This document shows positions 1 to 10,698 of a stretch of DNA of 64,000 nucleotides, piece by piece. The DNA is from Immersiella caudata (taxonomy: Eukaryota > Ascomycota > Sordariomycetes > Sordariales > Lasiosphaeriaceae), in assembly GCA_030512335.1 (NCBI GenBank), contig JAULSU010000002.1, forward strand, positions 3,844,001 through 3,908,000, in the 5' to 3' direction. Within the stretch, counting starts at the first letter, position 1. Every line of letters starts with the position of its first letter. The position numbers and the translations under genes are program-made. The notes under the pieces were generated by a model, which worked only from the letters and a program-made list of their open reading frames with translations, was not told the DNA's origin and ran no database searches.

Positions 1-896
1 ACATCGAGAACATATTCTCGTACGCAAAGGACGAGGTGCAGGCGTTGCTGGACGAACGCCACGCCAGGTGGCAGGAGCTGCCGGAACATCGTCGGCGTGC
101 CGAGCCCACCCTTGAGCTCCTGGTCCGCCAGATCAGCTCCGGCGTCCCCAACACCGTGGGCAGCTTCCGCCTGCTCAGGCTGTGCGCCACCTTCCCAGCG
201 CTGGCTCGCCTGCACCGTGAAGAGCCCTACTGCGGTTGGAGCCTCACCGGCGAGGACTTCCAGGGCGTCTTCACCAAGGGAACCGTCGAGGAGGCCCGGG
301 CCAAATCCAAGGCATGGCCACTCTGGCCCGGCATCTGTGACGGCAGCACCAAGATGAAGCAGCTTGGCAAACAGATCCGCAAAATGCTGGCCGACCGAGA
401 GCCGGCGCACGGTGCGGACGACGTCGTGCCCGACAAGAAGATGCTCGTCTACTCCGACTCCCCCTTTGTCGCCCACCTAGCGTTTTTGTGGATCGCCAAC
501 ACCTTTGACATCCCTGTGCAGATGATCGATCGCGGCATGAGCGCGGCCAGCCGCCTGGCTGCTCTAGAGCCCTTCGTCACCGTCCCCCTCGACCGGCTGC
601 GGCGCGAACTCGACCGCCCTATGGAGCCGCCCGCCCCTCGGGTGCTGGTCACCACCACCGGCATTATTGCCGAGGGTCTTAACTTAGCACGGGCGAATTA
701 TCTTGTCCTTCTCGGCCCCCTCGGCACTGTCGCCAAGCAATCGCAGGTCGGCTGTCGTATCAACCGCGAGGGCGGGTTTTCCACCCCGCACCTAACCTTG
801 CTTCTCGACCCGGATAATAAGGCCGAGATGGTGGTTCGCCGGCGGCAGCTAAACCGCGCCGCTATCGAGACGGAGGTGTGGGGCGGGGCGAGGTAA
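1..896 (+). CDS. SNF2/RAD5-type helicase, C-terminal fragment (5' end outside window)
   Basis: The reading frame is open from base 3 to the stop at 896, so the gene begins left of the window. The visible part is the second RecA-like lobe of a superfamily 2 helicase. KMLVYSDSPFVAHLAFLWI looks like the strand that opens the lobe. TTTGIIAEGLNLARANYLVL corresponds to motif V. QSQVGCRINREGG corresponds to motif VI, where SNF2 proteins usually have QxxGRxxRxGQ; here the first arginine position is Cys and the Gln is lost, so activity is uncertain. Such proteins couple ATP hydrolysis to remodelling of chromatin or DNA in the nucleus. The N-terminal half is not in view. A matching but broken N-terminal half with motifs I and II lies at 61.1-62.1 kb on the same strand. 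It could be a decayed copy rather than an active gene. Confidence 0.7.
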   Translation, partial: IENIFSYAKDEVQALLDERHARWQELPEHRRRAEPTLELLVRQISSGVPNTVGSFRLLRLCATFPALARLHREEPYCGWSLTGEDFQGVFTKGTVEEARAKSKAWPLWPGICDGSTKMKQLGKQIRKMLADREPAHGADDVVPDKKMLVYSDSPFVAHLAFLWIANTFDIPVQMIDRGMSAASRLAALEPFVTVPLDRLRRELDRPMEPPAPRVLVTTTGIIAEGLNLARANYLVLLGPLGTVAKQSQVGCRINREGGFSTPHLTLLLDPDNKAEMVVRRRQLNRAAIETEVWGGAR

Positions 897-2732
897 CGAC
901 GGCGACCAACTCGTCTGCCTTTCTTCTTCTCGTGTTCTTTTGCTCGGCGTGGGCTGACGTATCGAGGATATATCGGCATTGTTCGTTCCGGCTGCTTGGG
1001 TTCACCTGCGTGGGCCTTGGGATAAGAATTCGTCGTGGTGCAGTCAAGGCATATCGCCTCCGATGAGGGATGTGGGAGGCTCCGTCTCGCGGATGGCGCC
1101 TCCTGATCTGCTTTTTCTATATGTTCTCTCTTATCCTACTCGCGGCGAGCCGCAGCATATATGTATCCAGGTCTTGAGGGCGCTTAGGTGATGTTTGGTC
1201 CGCGAGGGCTGTGACTGGATTGGTTGTGGTATTTGGACGTGACTATCGGCCCCGGGTTGCCATTTCGGGTTTGGTGTGTCAAGGCGAGAGGCTGCCCCAT
1301 GATAATGTTGTTAGGTTACAGAAATAATCTCAATCAACGCCGTTAGCACCATCTCCCTTTCAAGGCCACCTGCGACCCACACGGAGTCCCCCAACCGTCT
1401 TCAGGCAGACATGTGTTGATAGCAATCGTGTAAACTTGTGCGCAAGGGGCAGTCTTGGACGAGTTCGCAATGTTTACACGGACATGATATGCAATGCGGA
1501 GAGAAGCTGGAATAGCAGGATGTAGCGGCTCCAGCCAGGACATCACAGTCTTGTCCTGGTGCTTTAGGATCGGGATGATGTAGCGGAGGAATGTGCCGTT
1601 TTAAAACATCCTCCATTTGGGGCCGTGGTGATCCGAGACGTCACTGAGGTCGTTGTCCTCGTTCACACGTAATGGCGAAAAGGAGCGAAGGTGGATCGAC
1701 TAACAGCTTAACGAACGAAATAAGGATGTGGCGAACCTAGAACGCCATAACAAACCACCCACAAACCACCCCGACAGTACCAGAGTACAGCGTGATAGCC
1801 AAGGCGACCCTCACGCTCTCCCGCTCCACGATTCCAACTCTGGCGTCAGTTCGCCGTGCTCCCTTTTTACATCCCTTGATGAGACCGTTCTCCATGTACT
1901 TCTTCTGCGTAGGCCGATGGTCTAGGTTCCAGTATGTAAGCTATCCTGCTACCCAATAGAGTTAAGCATACATAAACGTGACTACATCAAAGCTTCCATC
2001 CCAAGAGTAAGTCTCGTCGGGCTCGACGAGTAGGCTTGACTTATCGTCCTCGACCGTACTATCGTAACTATCGCATTCAGCACCGTCATCAATTGACAAC
2101 ACAGACCCCAATATACTGCTCTGTTTAAGCTTGCCCCATCCACGGCTCCTATACCACTCTGAGAGAGAAAAGGCACAGTCGATCAAACTACCGAGATGAA
2201 ATCCTACCCCGTCAGACTTAGCGGGCGAAGTCAAGATTCGGCGCGATGACCACCAAACCTCCCGCTCTTCCGCGCCGAGCAGTCCAACTGTCCTGGATCT
2301 GGATACGGAGCAAGTGGGCCTGTCAGAGGCTGAGTAGAGCCAATTCCTTCAACATTGAAATCCTCAACAACAAAATAAATCGTCCTGGCCCAGTTGGCAG
2401 CGTGTGTCTGACTGGAGAAATAATCGACGACAAGACCACGGGGCTCATGAGAGTGCTCAGACAGGATAAAGTGGTTTGGAGGGCAGCCTTGGCTCCACCA
2501 AGGCGCTGAGCCCGAAGCTGTGCTCCGCTCGGTTCGCGAGGGCGACCTCCTCCTGCATCTACAGCTGGCCCCGAGACGAGGTTCCGATATGTCTTCCCGT
2601 TCTGAAAGGAGATGCCGCCCTTTCTGCGAAGTCTGGCCCGGCCCATACCTGGCGTCGTTGCTGTTTGAGGCATCGGCTGATGCTAACGGTGAACCCCCGC
2701 GTCCCCTGCCCTCAGCTCAGGCGGCAGCGAAG
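897..2732. other. No supported gene (1.8 kb)
   Basis: Only short, compositionally random reading frames occur here. The best is a 90-codon minus-strand frame at 1962-2234 rich in Asp, Glu and Ser, with no recognisable motif, no neighbouring exon and no obvious promoter. I would not call it a gene without transcript data. Confidence 0.5.
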
Positions 2733-3520
2733 CTTAGGGTTAGGGTGTTTTGTTTACTTACCCCTGAAACATTGCTATCCCAGCTTTTTTTCCCTTTTAA
2801 CAACCAAAAAAAAACCGAAAGCGATTATATATGAGATAGCAGGAAACAAAATCACTGCTAGCCACCCTAGCGGCCGGGATCCTCAGCAACAGTGGAACGG
2901 GTCCCTTACAAGGCATTGTCTTCAGGACACACAATCCGGGCGACTTTCACTGAAAGAACGTCTTCAGCAGGCACAATGGCGAATCACAAGGGCATTCCCC
3001 CCACCCCAACGGCCTGGAGAAAAGCTCCTTGATGAAATTCGAGGTGGAGAGTGGCACAGGGGCTGTCGCCCTCTCACTCGGCCACTGGGTGACCGATTGC
3101 TGGGCTTCCGGGCTGGGCGGCTTAGAGACCAGCCCGGGTTCGCAAAGCTGTTTCCCGCATGGAGGCGACTCGTCCTGAACAGTGTGTCGTCTCGACTGGT
3201 GCCATCGGCACGCAGCACTGGCAGTGGGTTGTGTCAAAGGTGAGCAGCCATTATACCAACCGCAGTTCTCAAAACACCACATTTCGCTGAACTTGCCAAT
3301 TTTCGGATGACTCTGAGAAAACTCGGTGTTCCTTAGTGGCTCCGCTGACCATGCTAGACAGCGGATCCTGAACCCTGTACACCTGGGGTGCGTAGCCGCT
3401 GCAAGGACACCCGCGACTTTATGGAAGGGGATTGGGCTGATGCGTGTGCCTGGAGGACCTACATCCACTGTTTCCAGATCAGCCTCCTCAGAACCCTCTC
3501 TCCACTAGCTTGTACTGCAA

Positions 3521-3600
3521 AACACGCGCTAAATTAGCGTGTGTTCTCAACTACACGCTAAATTAGCGTGTAGTCTCATTACAACGCTAAAATAGCATGG
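3521..3600. repeat. Three consecutive short palindromes sharing one core
   Basis: Each unit has the core CGCTAAATTAGCG or a decayed form of it. The middle one (3551-3573) is perfect, with arms CTACACGCTAA / TTAGCGTGTAG around a single A. The first (3521-3545) is nearly perfect and the third (3581-3600) is imperfect. Spacing is about 30 bp. They could form small cruciforms or be stacked ends of a miniature transposon. Confidence 0.6.
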
Positions 3601-4239
3601 TTCCCCGCTATCTGCCATGCAGTATTCAGACTCCGGACGATCAGCAAGAGCCCGCTCATGTCAATGCCAATTGCACAGGACGGGCTCAGTTGCCCGACAA
3701 CCCGTGCCGAGCAATACTGAGCGAGTCGCGGCGTTCTCTATCATGGTAGCCAATGAGATCCACCAACATGCGTGAGTATGTAACTGAACCTGGGTTATGC
3801 ATGATGTAGCTGGGGATTTGTCACCTGCAGTCATGGAATGCGGTGAGGGGCACGTTTATGTGCACTCCCCTCCCTGGAGCTTCTCGGCGGGGCACTGGCG
3901 CGGCTCACCCCCGATGGCGCGGGCATGCAAGACGTTCCACCCCTGCGAGCCAATCGGTTCATGCGCGGCCAAGGTGGCCAATGGGGAAATTCAGAAGGCG
4001 AACGCGGCGCCCAGAAGGATTTCAGGTGCTGGAGACCCACTTTCGCGCAGATGCCCAGCGCTCGTTCCGCGGTTCGTCCCCATCCAGCACATTCGTTCAT
4101 TTATGGTCTCTCCGGGTGCTGGTTTAGGTTTGCAACGTCGTGCGATGTGTGGCGACGCTTGATTGGCCGTCAGAGACCGCTCCCGCAAGAGTTGCTGGCG
4201 GAGAGACTTGGCGGCGAGCATATTGCGAGCGTCGTCGGA

Positions 4240-4459
4240 GACTTGTTTTGGGATTGAGCCTCAGTATGTTGTCAATGTGCTTGCTGGCGAGCGAGAGGAT
4301 GGAATGCATAAGGCCTTGATGCTTCACAGCGATCGGGATCAAAAGATCTTTGAAAGCGTGTTTTCGTTCTCCTTCCACAGTAAGCAAGTGCTTCCAGAAT
4401 ATCCTATCCTCCATGGTCTCCAAGCCAAGGGGGTCAGTGGCAAAGTTTGGAATATCATG
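4240..4459 (-). pseudogene. Fragment of a Zn2Cys6 transcription factor middle domain (Fungal_trans_2-like)
   Basis: On the minus strand this stretch reads NFATDPLGLE, FWKHLLTVEGER, AFKDLLIPIAVKHQG and LMHSILSLASKHID. That order and wording is typical of the start of the PF11951-type fungal activator domain, a helical ligand-sensing or dimerisation region that follows the binuclear zinc cluster. No zinc cluster or remaining helices can be joined on either side, and no start codon or splice sites frame it. I therefore treat it as an isolated relic of a nuclear transcription factor gene. It sits inside the block bounded by inverted TTAGGG ends, so it could be captured DNA. Confidence 0.6.
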
Positions 4460-5364
4460 CGCTCTGTTCTACAACCCTGGGCCTTAGAGACAAGATGTAC
4501 ACAGACAGCTTGCTATTACCTTTGCCACTCTTCCAAATCTGCTTCTCCGGGTATCCCTCGCACACCACCGCATCAGTGCCTAGGAGCGGGGGAACCAGGA
4601 CAGATGACAGAAGGTAACCCCGGGCAGGTAAGAAGGGGCTCCTAGACAGATCACAAGGGCTCGTACCGTTCATGGCGCGGAGACGGCATGCGCAACACGG
4701 AGCAACAGAACTGCAACCAGGCTGCGAGAGCCTGCTGCAAGCCGCGGAATAGGGAAACGCCGCACATCTGTTGAGCCGGGGTTGGGTGAAGGGAAAATGT
4801 GGAAAAGGAGGAAGGGAGCTCAGTGAGGGGAGGCCAAACGTGAAGTTGTGTTGGGAGAAGAGGTGGGGGTCGGGGCTGCCCCCGAATTCGAGCTAGCAGA
4901 GCCGCATGCCAGGAGTCCTGGGAAAGCTCCATGTTTCCTTGGTTGTGGTTGGCCGAGATTATGGCGCCTGATTGGCTACTGTAAGAACGCCCCCTGCCTC
5001 AGTGCGTCTGACTGGAATTCCGCTCCCCTCTCTCTGCGCCCCCGGGGAAGTTTTTTCTGCTTCTTTCGCCCGACCCTGGCCCTTCACCGAGCCACAGGTA
5101 TTCTGGTGTCTGACCCATTTTCCCGCGTCCTCTCAGCCTGCAGCTGCCAGCGGGGCGCCGTATTGAGCCTGTTGTCACGGTGTGAAACGAAGGACGGGCA
5201 GGAAGTACCGGACTGCGATGACTCCGCAGGTCGGCCAGCCCCTCTACAAAGGGCAGCCTGCCGTCAGACTCGCAACCTAAAAAGGAAGAATCCCAAGGCT
5301 CCATGTTGGTTAAGGTAACGCGTCGTCAGGGGTAAAGTAAACAGAGGGGCTACCCTAACCCTGA

Positions 5365-5984
5365 CACGCAGGAGAAAACACGGTGCTGCGCCCGCCAACT
5401 GGAACCCCGCTCCGCTGGTCTGCGCGACTGGTATGGGGCAGGTCCACTTTCGCGCGCCCCGTCAGAGGCTCTGTTGCCTTACCGCAGCTGCGGCTTGTGG
5501 TTTGGCATCGTGAGGATAAATCTCAGCAGCTCCCCTTCCTACCCCACTTTATCCTTCTCGGGCTATAGCGTAAGTTTAGTACAGATAGGCGACGGTGGGG
5601 TGGGCTGCGATTCCCACGGGCGGTAAGGATCGTTGGGCAAGGTTCAGGATCACAGCATGACAGCGCCAGCGGGGCCACCAACGATCCGCTAAGTCTTCAG
5701 CGAATGGCTGGCTCGATCCGCTTGACTTGAGCACTGCACATACCAGCGCATACCCTTCCCAGCTCGGGGCAGCTGCGGTGCCGCTGGCAGTGGCCGAGCT
5801 ATGGCTCCTCATCCATGTTGGCTTCATGGCAAGACATCTGCGTGTTTACAACCACGATGAGGGTAGAAGAATACAAGGGAACCACTGCTAGCTAGGAAAC
5901 ACCGCAGTGTCATTAATATAGGGTGATGCTCATCAATTGCCCAGAGAGCAACGTGCCACACATCAGGACTTCCAAACCCCAGGC
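5365..5984. other. No supported gene (0.6 kb)
   Basis: A minus-strand frame of 83 codons (5576-5827) is the longest candidate. It has no motif I recognise and no flanking exons. Confidence 0.45.
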
Positions 5985-6255
5985 AAAACGGGGATCGAGA
6001 TGGAGGTGGCCGTCAAGATCTGAGGGGTTCTGTCCATCCAACAGCCCAGCCATCGGATCATACATGACTTGATGCATTCACTCAGCATCGACTGGCTGTC
6101 ACTGAGCTGACACAACAGCATTCAACTACTGCGACCGGAAATTCTCGCTCAAGACCACACTCCTCATCGCCGACCAACTCATTTCTCCAATCCACTTAAA
6201 GTTTCTCCATCGCGATATCAAACCGGAGAATATCCTGAACCGGGACGCACGGGAA
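5985..6255 (+). pseudogene. Casein kinase 1-like kinase, internal fragment
   Basis: Around 5995-6035 the plus strand reads TGIEMEVAVKI, which matches the glycine-rich-loop exit and the ATP-anchoring lysine strand of CK1 kinases. From 6121 it reads FNYCDRKFSLKTTLLIADQL, then FLHRDIKPENIL, the catalytic-loop signature. Between the two segments there are stops and lost residues; the frame around 6100 contains a TGA. Everything after the catalytic loop (DFG, APE equivalents) is missing. The fragment is therefore a dead, internally deleted CK1 gene. Its 3' end overlaps the tail of the coiled-coil gene on the other strand, so that gene's C-terminus is partly written over old kinase sequence. Confidence 0.65.
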
Positions 6256-6904
6256 TGTACTCTTCGCTGTCGACCTTGGTTTGGCCAACTCCGGCCGTCG
6301 GTTGTCTCGTGTCCGGCCGTTGGCGCTTGCTCGTCCTCGTCGTCATCCTCGTCCTGGTTCTCTTCCTGGGCCTCGTCCTCGGGCTTGTCGGCCGCGGTGG
6401 GACAGGTCGAGCAGCCTGCTGCCGAAGATCAAAAACCGAACCTTCGGTCAACAATCGGTCTAACTTGCGCATCGCAGTGCCGTATTTATCCTGCAACAAG
6501 CGCTCCTTGTCGGCTCCGGCAGCGTTTTCGCCCTCCAGCCAACGCAGAGTCTCCTCGAGTTTCTGCATCTTGGCCTGAACGGCGCGTATGTCTTCTCCCC
6601 GCGCCTTTACCGTACCCGCGAGAGCCTTCTTCTCCCACTCGAACGCCAACCGCCGCCTCTCGCGCTGCTGAGTGGAGATAATGTCCTCGAGTTTCTGCAT
6701 CTTGGCCTGAACGGCGCGTATGTCTTCTCTCCGCGCCTTTACCGCACCCGCGAGAGCCTTCTTCTCCCGCTCGAACGCCGACCGCCTCTCGCGCTGGTGA
6801 GTGGAGATAATGTTCTCAAGTTTCTGCCGTAGCGACCGGTGCAGGTAGTCGTCGATATCGTCAGGGGACGCGCTCCGAGGTGTCGCTTCAGTGTTTGCGC
6901 TCAT
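6218..6904 (-). CDS. Coiled-coil protein with a tandem 44-residue duplication
   Basis: Start chosen at the ATG at 6904 (MSANTEATPRSASPDD), giving 228 aa; an in-frame ATG 29 codons upstream is possible. Residues about 15-125 are strongly heptad-like and rich in Glu, Lys, Arg and Gln. They contain two near-identical units ending in EDIRAVQAKMQKLE, caused by a 132-bp direct DNA duplication. The C-terminal 70 residues are Pro/Arg/Thr-rich and basic (RKRTRTRMTTRTSKRQR), compatible with a nuclear localisation signal and disorder. The last 12 or so codons lie opposite the casein kinase 1 relic, so the present stop may be secondary. No enzymatic motif is visible. It could be a structural nuclear protein or a relic of a longer gene. 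Confidence 0.5.
   Translation of the reverse strand: MSANTEATPRSASPDDIDDYLHRSLRQKLENIISTHQRERRSAFEREKKALAGAVKARREDIRAVQAKMQKLEDIISTQQRERRRLAFEWEKKALAGTVKARGEDIRAVQAKMQKLEETLRWLEGENAAGADKERLLQDKYGTAMRKLDRLLTEGSVFDLRQQAARPVPPRPTSPRTRPRKRTRTRMTTRTSKRQRPDTRQPTAGVGQTKVDSEEYIPVRPGSGYSPV
6559..6822. repeat. 132-bp tandem duplication (2 copies)
   Basis: Two adjacent copies start with GTTTCTGCATCTTGGCCTG at 6559 and 6691. They differ by scattered substitutions and a 3-bp indel, and keep frame in the coiled-coil gene on the minus strand. Confidence 0.8.
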
Positions 6905-9119
6905 CTCCAACGGCGGTGAATTTCGACCACGGCCGCATATTGTTCGCGGTTGCGCATTCAGAGCGGCGTGTTGGTGCGGGGTACCTTCCAAACAAGAAAA
7001 TAAACCGAGAAGGCTCTCGACTCCAGGCAGCCAAGCCCCTCATTGTCCAGCCATCACACCGGTCGGGTTCCAGCCCAGCGGCGCCCCGTCCCATTGGCTG
7101 GTGGAAAAGATCAGCGCTGACTGTGCCGGAGAATGCCGTCGATGCGGGGCCTGCCGTCCTGTGTTTGTTTCGGCCAAATGCAAGGTCGTCGCCATGCGAA
7201 CCATTCGGCACGGCAATTACGTTTTGGTAGGGGGGGTCTCAGAGAGCAACGTACTTTTCAGACAGGTCGAGTTAGTAAACAAGAAAGCAGCGAGGAGAGA
7301 AGGGCCGGGGCGGTTATCCGCATTTCAGCCCCGGGGCGTTTGACCCACGTTCTCCTCGACAGATGGCCCGAGTTTGGGGGACGCATGGTCCGCAGAGCTG
7401 GTCGAGGGCAGAGCCCCCGGGTTCTGTGGAGTGCAGGGGCTCTGTCTACAGAGCCGTTTCTTGGTACAGAGATTGTCCCTACCGTGACGCTCCCCCCGAT
7501 TTCCCGTTGTGCATCCTGTATTTGTACTCGCGTGGGAGCCCCGGCTCAAGATTCTTCGTCTGGGCCAACATCAGGGCTTCGGGCACCCGACGTTCGTTGG
7601 GGGCCAGACTTCCCCAAATAATCGATAGCTCTCTGCCCCATAGATCACGAACTCGCTGAGCTTTCCGGTGACAAGAAGTGCCAGTCAGCGCAGGCACAGG
7701 CGCAGTAAGAGCGGGCATTTAGTGGCTGCTGAAAGTGTCACCTTTCGGGGGCCGAGGCACAGTTGCAGCGAGGAAACAGACTCTGGCTGGCGTCGGCCAC
7801 ACCACGTGTCCCGTGTCCTAATTTCTGAGCATGACAAACAGACCATCCGCGTGCGAGTTCCCGTTTCCGTATGCTGCGTGGTCACAACTCTACTCACCGT
7901 TATGCTATCTGTCCCCTACCTCTGCTCTTAGAACAAGCTAATGGTGTCTACGGGGCCTCGTCTGGAGAAGAGTAGTGGAAGCAGCTATTTATAGTTGTTC
8001 GCTCCATAGCTGTCAGAGGGCGGCTGGGCGTCCGCAATACCGGCACCGTCGGGCTCAGGCAGTTTGACGGCAAACTGCTTCTGGGCCATGAGACCATACT
8101 TATCGAACCCGAAGGCAGGCGGCAAGTCTTCGGCAGTCTGGCAGGGAAACGGATGTTCGCGCGACCAGGTCCTGAGGCTCTCCATATCCCCCTGTTCGAT
8201 CGGGTTGACCAAAGGCTGGACCGGGCGTCGCCGGAGATCCCTAGACCATTGGACCAGTTCAGGCCAACCACAGCTTCCTCCCACACCGGGACTCTCCGTG
8301 CCGTGGTGCGCAGCTGGTTGCAGTATTTCTCTCCCTTGGAGTCCCACTGGTAGTGCTGGACAACGTCGCGACCCCAGAAGATTCCCTTACTGGCCACCAA
8401 CCGCAGTCGTCTACCCAGCACAGCCTCGAGTCGGTAGTCAAGAGGGAATCCCGTGCGCTGCTTCCTTCGCGGCGTAGGACAGCATTCGGCGTCTTCGGTG
8501 CGTGGTTCTCCGCCCCGACCCCTTGCCTACGTTTGTGGATGCTTCGTACCATGCATCCTGTCAGCGACGAGTTTGAATGGAGCAATCCCGCAGAGTCGCA
8601 TCATCAGGTATTTTGGGCTGCGTCAAAGGAATGCGGTTGGCTCGGCTTGAATAGAGATTCACGGTGTAGCCTGCCGAAGAGCGCAGCATCGACCGAGGCG
8701 AGGTTGCGGGCGCTGTTGCTGCCAGAGGCCATATCCAACTCAGAACTGACCTCCCAGTCCTGGCACGGTAGTGGGGTACCCAACCGTTCCGCGCCCAACG
8801 GTATTCGGTGCGGTGTGCGGCCGCATGGACGACATACCTCCAAACCAAGTTCTCCAGTGCCTACCGACTCATCAAACTCTCGGAAGCCTGGCGCGCAATG
8901 TGGCAGCCGAGGCATTCCCTAGGCCCTCGATAGTTGGCGGTTCAGGAGTTTCAGCCCTGCTGCTGAAGATCCTGGTCGCTACACCGAGCTCACCGGAAGA
9001 TGCGTCAGGGGGCTTGTCCACGGCAACCTGGGCCGCTGTGAGTCACCCCAGAATTCATGGCAGCAGACTCGAACAGCAGAGGGCCATTTTGCAACACACC
9101 CTCAGCGCTCAGCGGGCAC
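6905..9119. other. No supported gene (2.2 kb); possible FunK1 5' debris
   Basis: Many overlapping frames of 100-190 codons exist on both strands but none shows a motif, and no splice-joined model emerged. Near 8970-9040 the phrase RYTELTGRC...GLVHGNLG can be read on the plus strand and may be decayed N-terminal sequence of the FunK1 kinase that follows. Confidence 0.4.
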
Positions 9120-9545
9120 TGCTGCCACTTCGTCACACCGCTGGCTATCAACGAAGATGGGCTGCGTTTTGTGTCTACGGTCCTCGGGTTTCTCTGGATG
9201 AATGAAGAGGAGCTCGGCTTCGATCCAACATTTACAACGGCCAACGGCCAGCGGTTCATCGAGATCGAGCGGAATGGCTCGAAGGAACGACTCATCATTG
9301 ATGAGGTGATGCAACGAGCACGTTGGGTTGCCGGTCGGGCTACGACATGCTGGAAAGCTATCGCGAAGGGCAGCCACAGATACCGCTCGTCATCAAAGAT
9401 TCATGGCAGTATCCGAAACGCGGTGAGGAAGGCGAATTATTGCGCGAGGTGACTGGCAAAGGCGTCATTAACATCGCCAGACACTATTACGACGAGACGG
9501 TTCAGATACATGCCGACGAGTTCTACGCCCTCCGAGCCTCAACCA
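9120..9545 (+). pseudogene. FunK1-type fungal protein kinase, frameshifted and truncated
   Basis: The first part reads FVTPLAINEDGLRFVSTVLG, FLWMNEEELGFDPT, ERLIIDEVMQRARWVAGRAT. The continuation in the next frame reads PLVIKDSWQYPKRGEEGELL, REVTGKGVINIARHYYDETV. Together these are the N-lobe of FunK1, an expanded kinase family of fungi. The switch of frame lies near 9354, just after TTCW, and one lost base would explain it. The sequence loses similarity after DETVQ, and the catalytic loop, DFG and C-lobe are absent. The gene is therefore non-functional as it stands. It forms part of a run of dead kinase and transcription-factor fragments in the first 10 kb. Confidence 0.8.
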
Positions 9546-10018
9546 AGCCTCGGCGCCGTACGCTGGCCTATCTAGCCGAATTTTACGACAACCCAGTCAG
9601 TGGCATTGGACACAGCGGAGGAGCCGCCGCACATCGACCCCGAGCGCGCCGTGGAGCTGCTTGAGGATGTACTGGGCCTATAAGTACAACTTCATTCCGG
9701 GAGCGAGCCCGGCAGCTTGCTCCAACTACGCCGTAGCTGGCGTCTGGCAGTTCAACAAACCAGGATGTCCGTGACTTGCCCATTCCCAGCAAGAACACCG
9801 TGGCATTCGATACCGACGATGCTGCCTATTCCATATGTGGGAGTAAGTAGAGTCTATCACCACACCTTCTTGGTCGGGTCTTTGTGGCCACTTTGCCCAG
9901 ATTTATTGCTGAGTTTGCATGCACAGTGGTTTAGAGTGAATACAATTTCACAGCCCTCCTGCACCTCTCCGGCTTTCGCCTCTCCATCTCCCGATCTTCT
10001 CATGGGCGTGGTGCATGG
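9546..10018. other. No supported gene (0.5 kb)
   Basis: Continuation of the frame after the FunK1 relic loses any family resemblance and ends at 9664. Nothing else is supported. Confidence 0.4.
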
Positions 10019-10366
10019 CTAGGGATACACATGCTTGGTTGTGATGTGATTTCCGCTGTCATCCTGATAGACAGTGGTGTAATGGGGATAGGCATCTTTG
10101 TTACTGGGATGCTCGGTTTCACTATGTTCTAAGTCAATACTTCTTGGCTGTCTACAGGTACATGAGAGAGGAGCCCACGTCATGATGGCGGTCGTGGCAC
10201 CAGTGGGTACATCGGTCTTTTCCATGGCTTTGGTGAACTTCTCTTGCACATCTACAGAGAGATAATAACGCTTCCAAGTATCGGTCTCCGTCGCATACTT
10301 GAGCGTGATGGACCGACCACCGTTCACGATCGTCTTGATTGTGGAACTGCTGATCACCTTAGACAT
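10019..10366 (-). CDS. Small uncharacterised protein (115 aa)
   Basis: A single open frame from ATG at 10366 to the stop at 10019. The N-terminal two thirds looks protein-like and hydrophilic (SITLKYATETDTWKRYYLSV, KFTKAMEKTDVPTGATTAIM), with no signal peptide, membrane segment or cysteine pattern. A possible 40-nt intron (GTACCT...CATAG, near 10132-10171) would change the C-terminus, but the unspliced tail AYPHYTTVYQDDSGNHITTK reads more naturally. I do not recognise a family. The 600 bases up to the next kinase contain a duplicated promoter-like block. Confidence 0.45.
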   Translation of the reverse strand: MSKVISSSTIKTIVNGGRSITLKYATETDTWKRYYLSVDVQEKFTKAMEKTDVPTGATTAIMTWAPLSCTCRQPRSIDLEHSETEHPSNKDAYPHYTTVYQDDSGNHITTKHVYP

Positions 10367-10698
10367 CTTGGAAGCTGCATAACATAAATCGAGGGCTGGG
10401 TAAGATTGAATGGTGGATGATTTCGTCGGAACGGCTCGAACTTGGTTGATAGAAACTATCGTCTGAGCAAAGAATGAGTTTAAATATATATGTGACAGAC
10501 ACCTAGAACAGGGTGCTCGATACGCTGTCAGGCATTATGCTCTGGTAATCCCGCTTGGGGAGAAATCGCGCTCAAGGGGCATTGTGTCGCAGTTCCGAGC
10601 AACCCTCAGAGGACGAATGGACGTTGCAGAAGGGCGGCAAATGAGCGACAAAAAGTGGTGTGCCAAAAGCTGTTGCTGTTGGCTCGCTAAGGGATCAG

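Larger units (their letters stand above)
2733..5364. mobile_element. 2.6-kb block bounded by inverted TTAGGG-containing ends
   Basis: The left end (2733-2766) reads TTAGGGTTAGGGT, then a short spacer, then TGTTTACTTACCCCTGA. The right end (5326-5364) is its inverted counterpart: on the minus strand CAGGGTTAGGGT, an 8-base spacer, then TGTTTACTTTACCCCTGA. Inverted ends of about 30 bp with a small indel, starting CAGGG, suggest a non-autonomous hAT-like DNA element or a nested relic. I see no transposase inside; the interior holds palindromes (3521-3600) and a decayed transcription-factor fragment (4240-4459). Target-site duplications are not evident. Alternative: two unrelated interstitial telomere-like tracts in opposite orientation. 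Confidence 0.35.

Noticed and set aside
2476..3243. 255-codon plus-strand open frame
   Set aside because: No motif, biased composition, crosses the TTAGGG-like end and a poly-A/T tract; overlapping frames on the other strand are equally long.
2731..5364. True chromosome end
   Set aside because: Only two TTAGGG units at each site, in opposite orientation and embedded in other DNA; a telomere would be a long terminal array.
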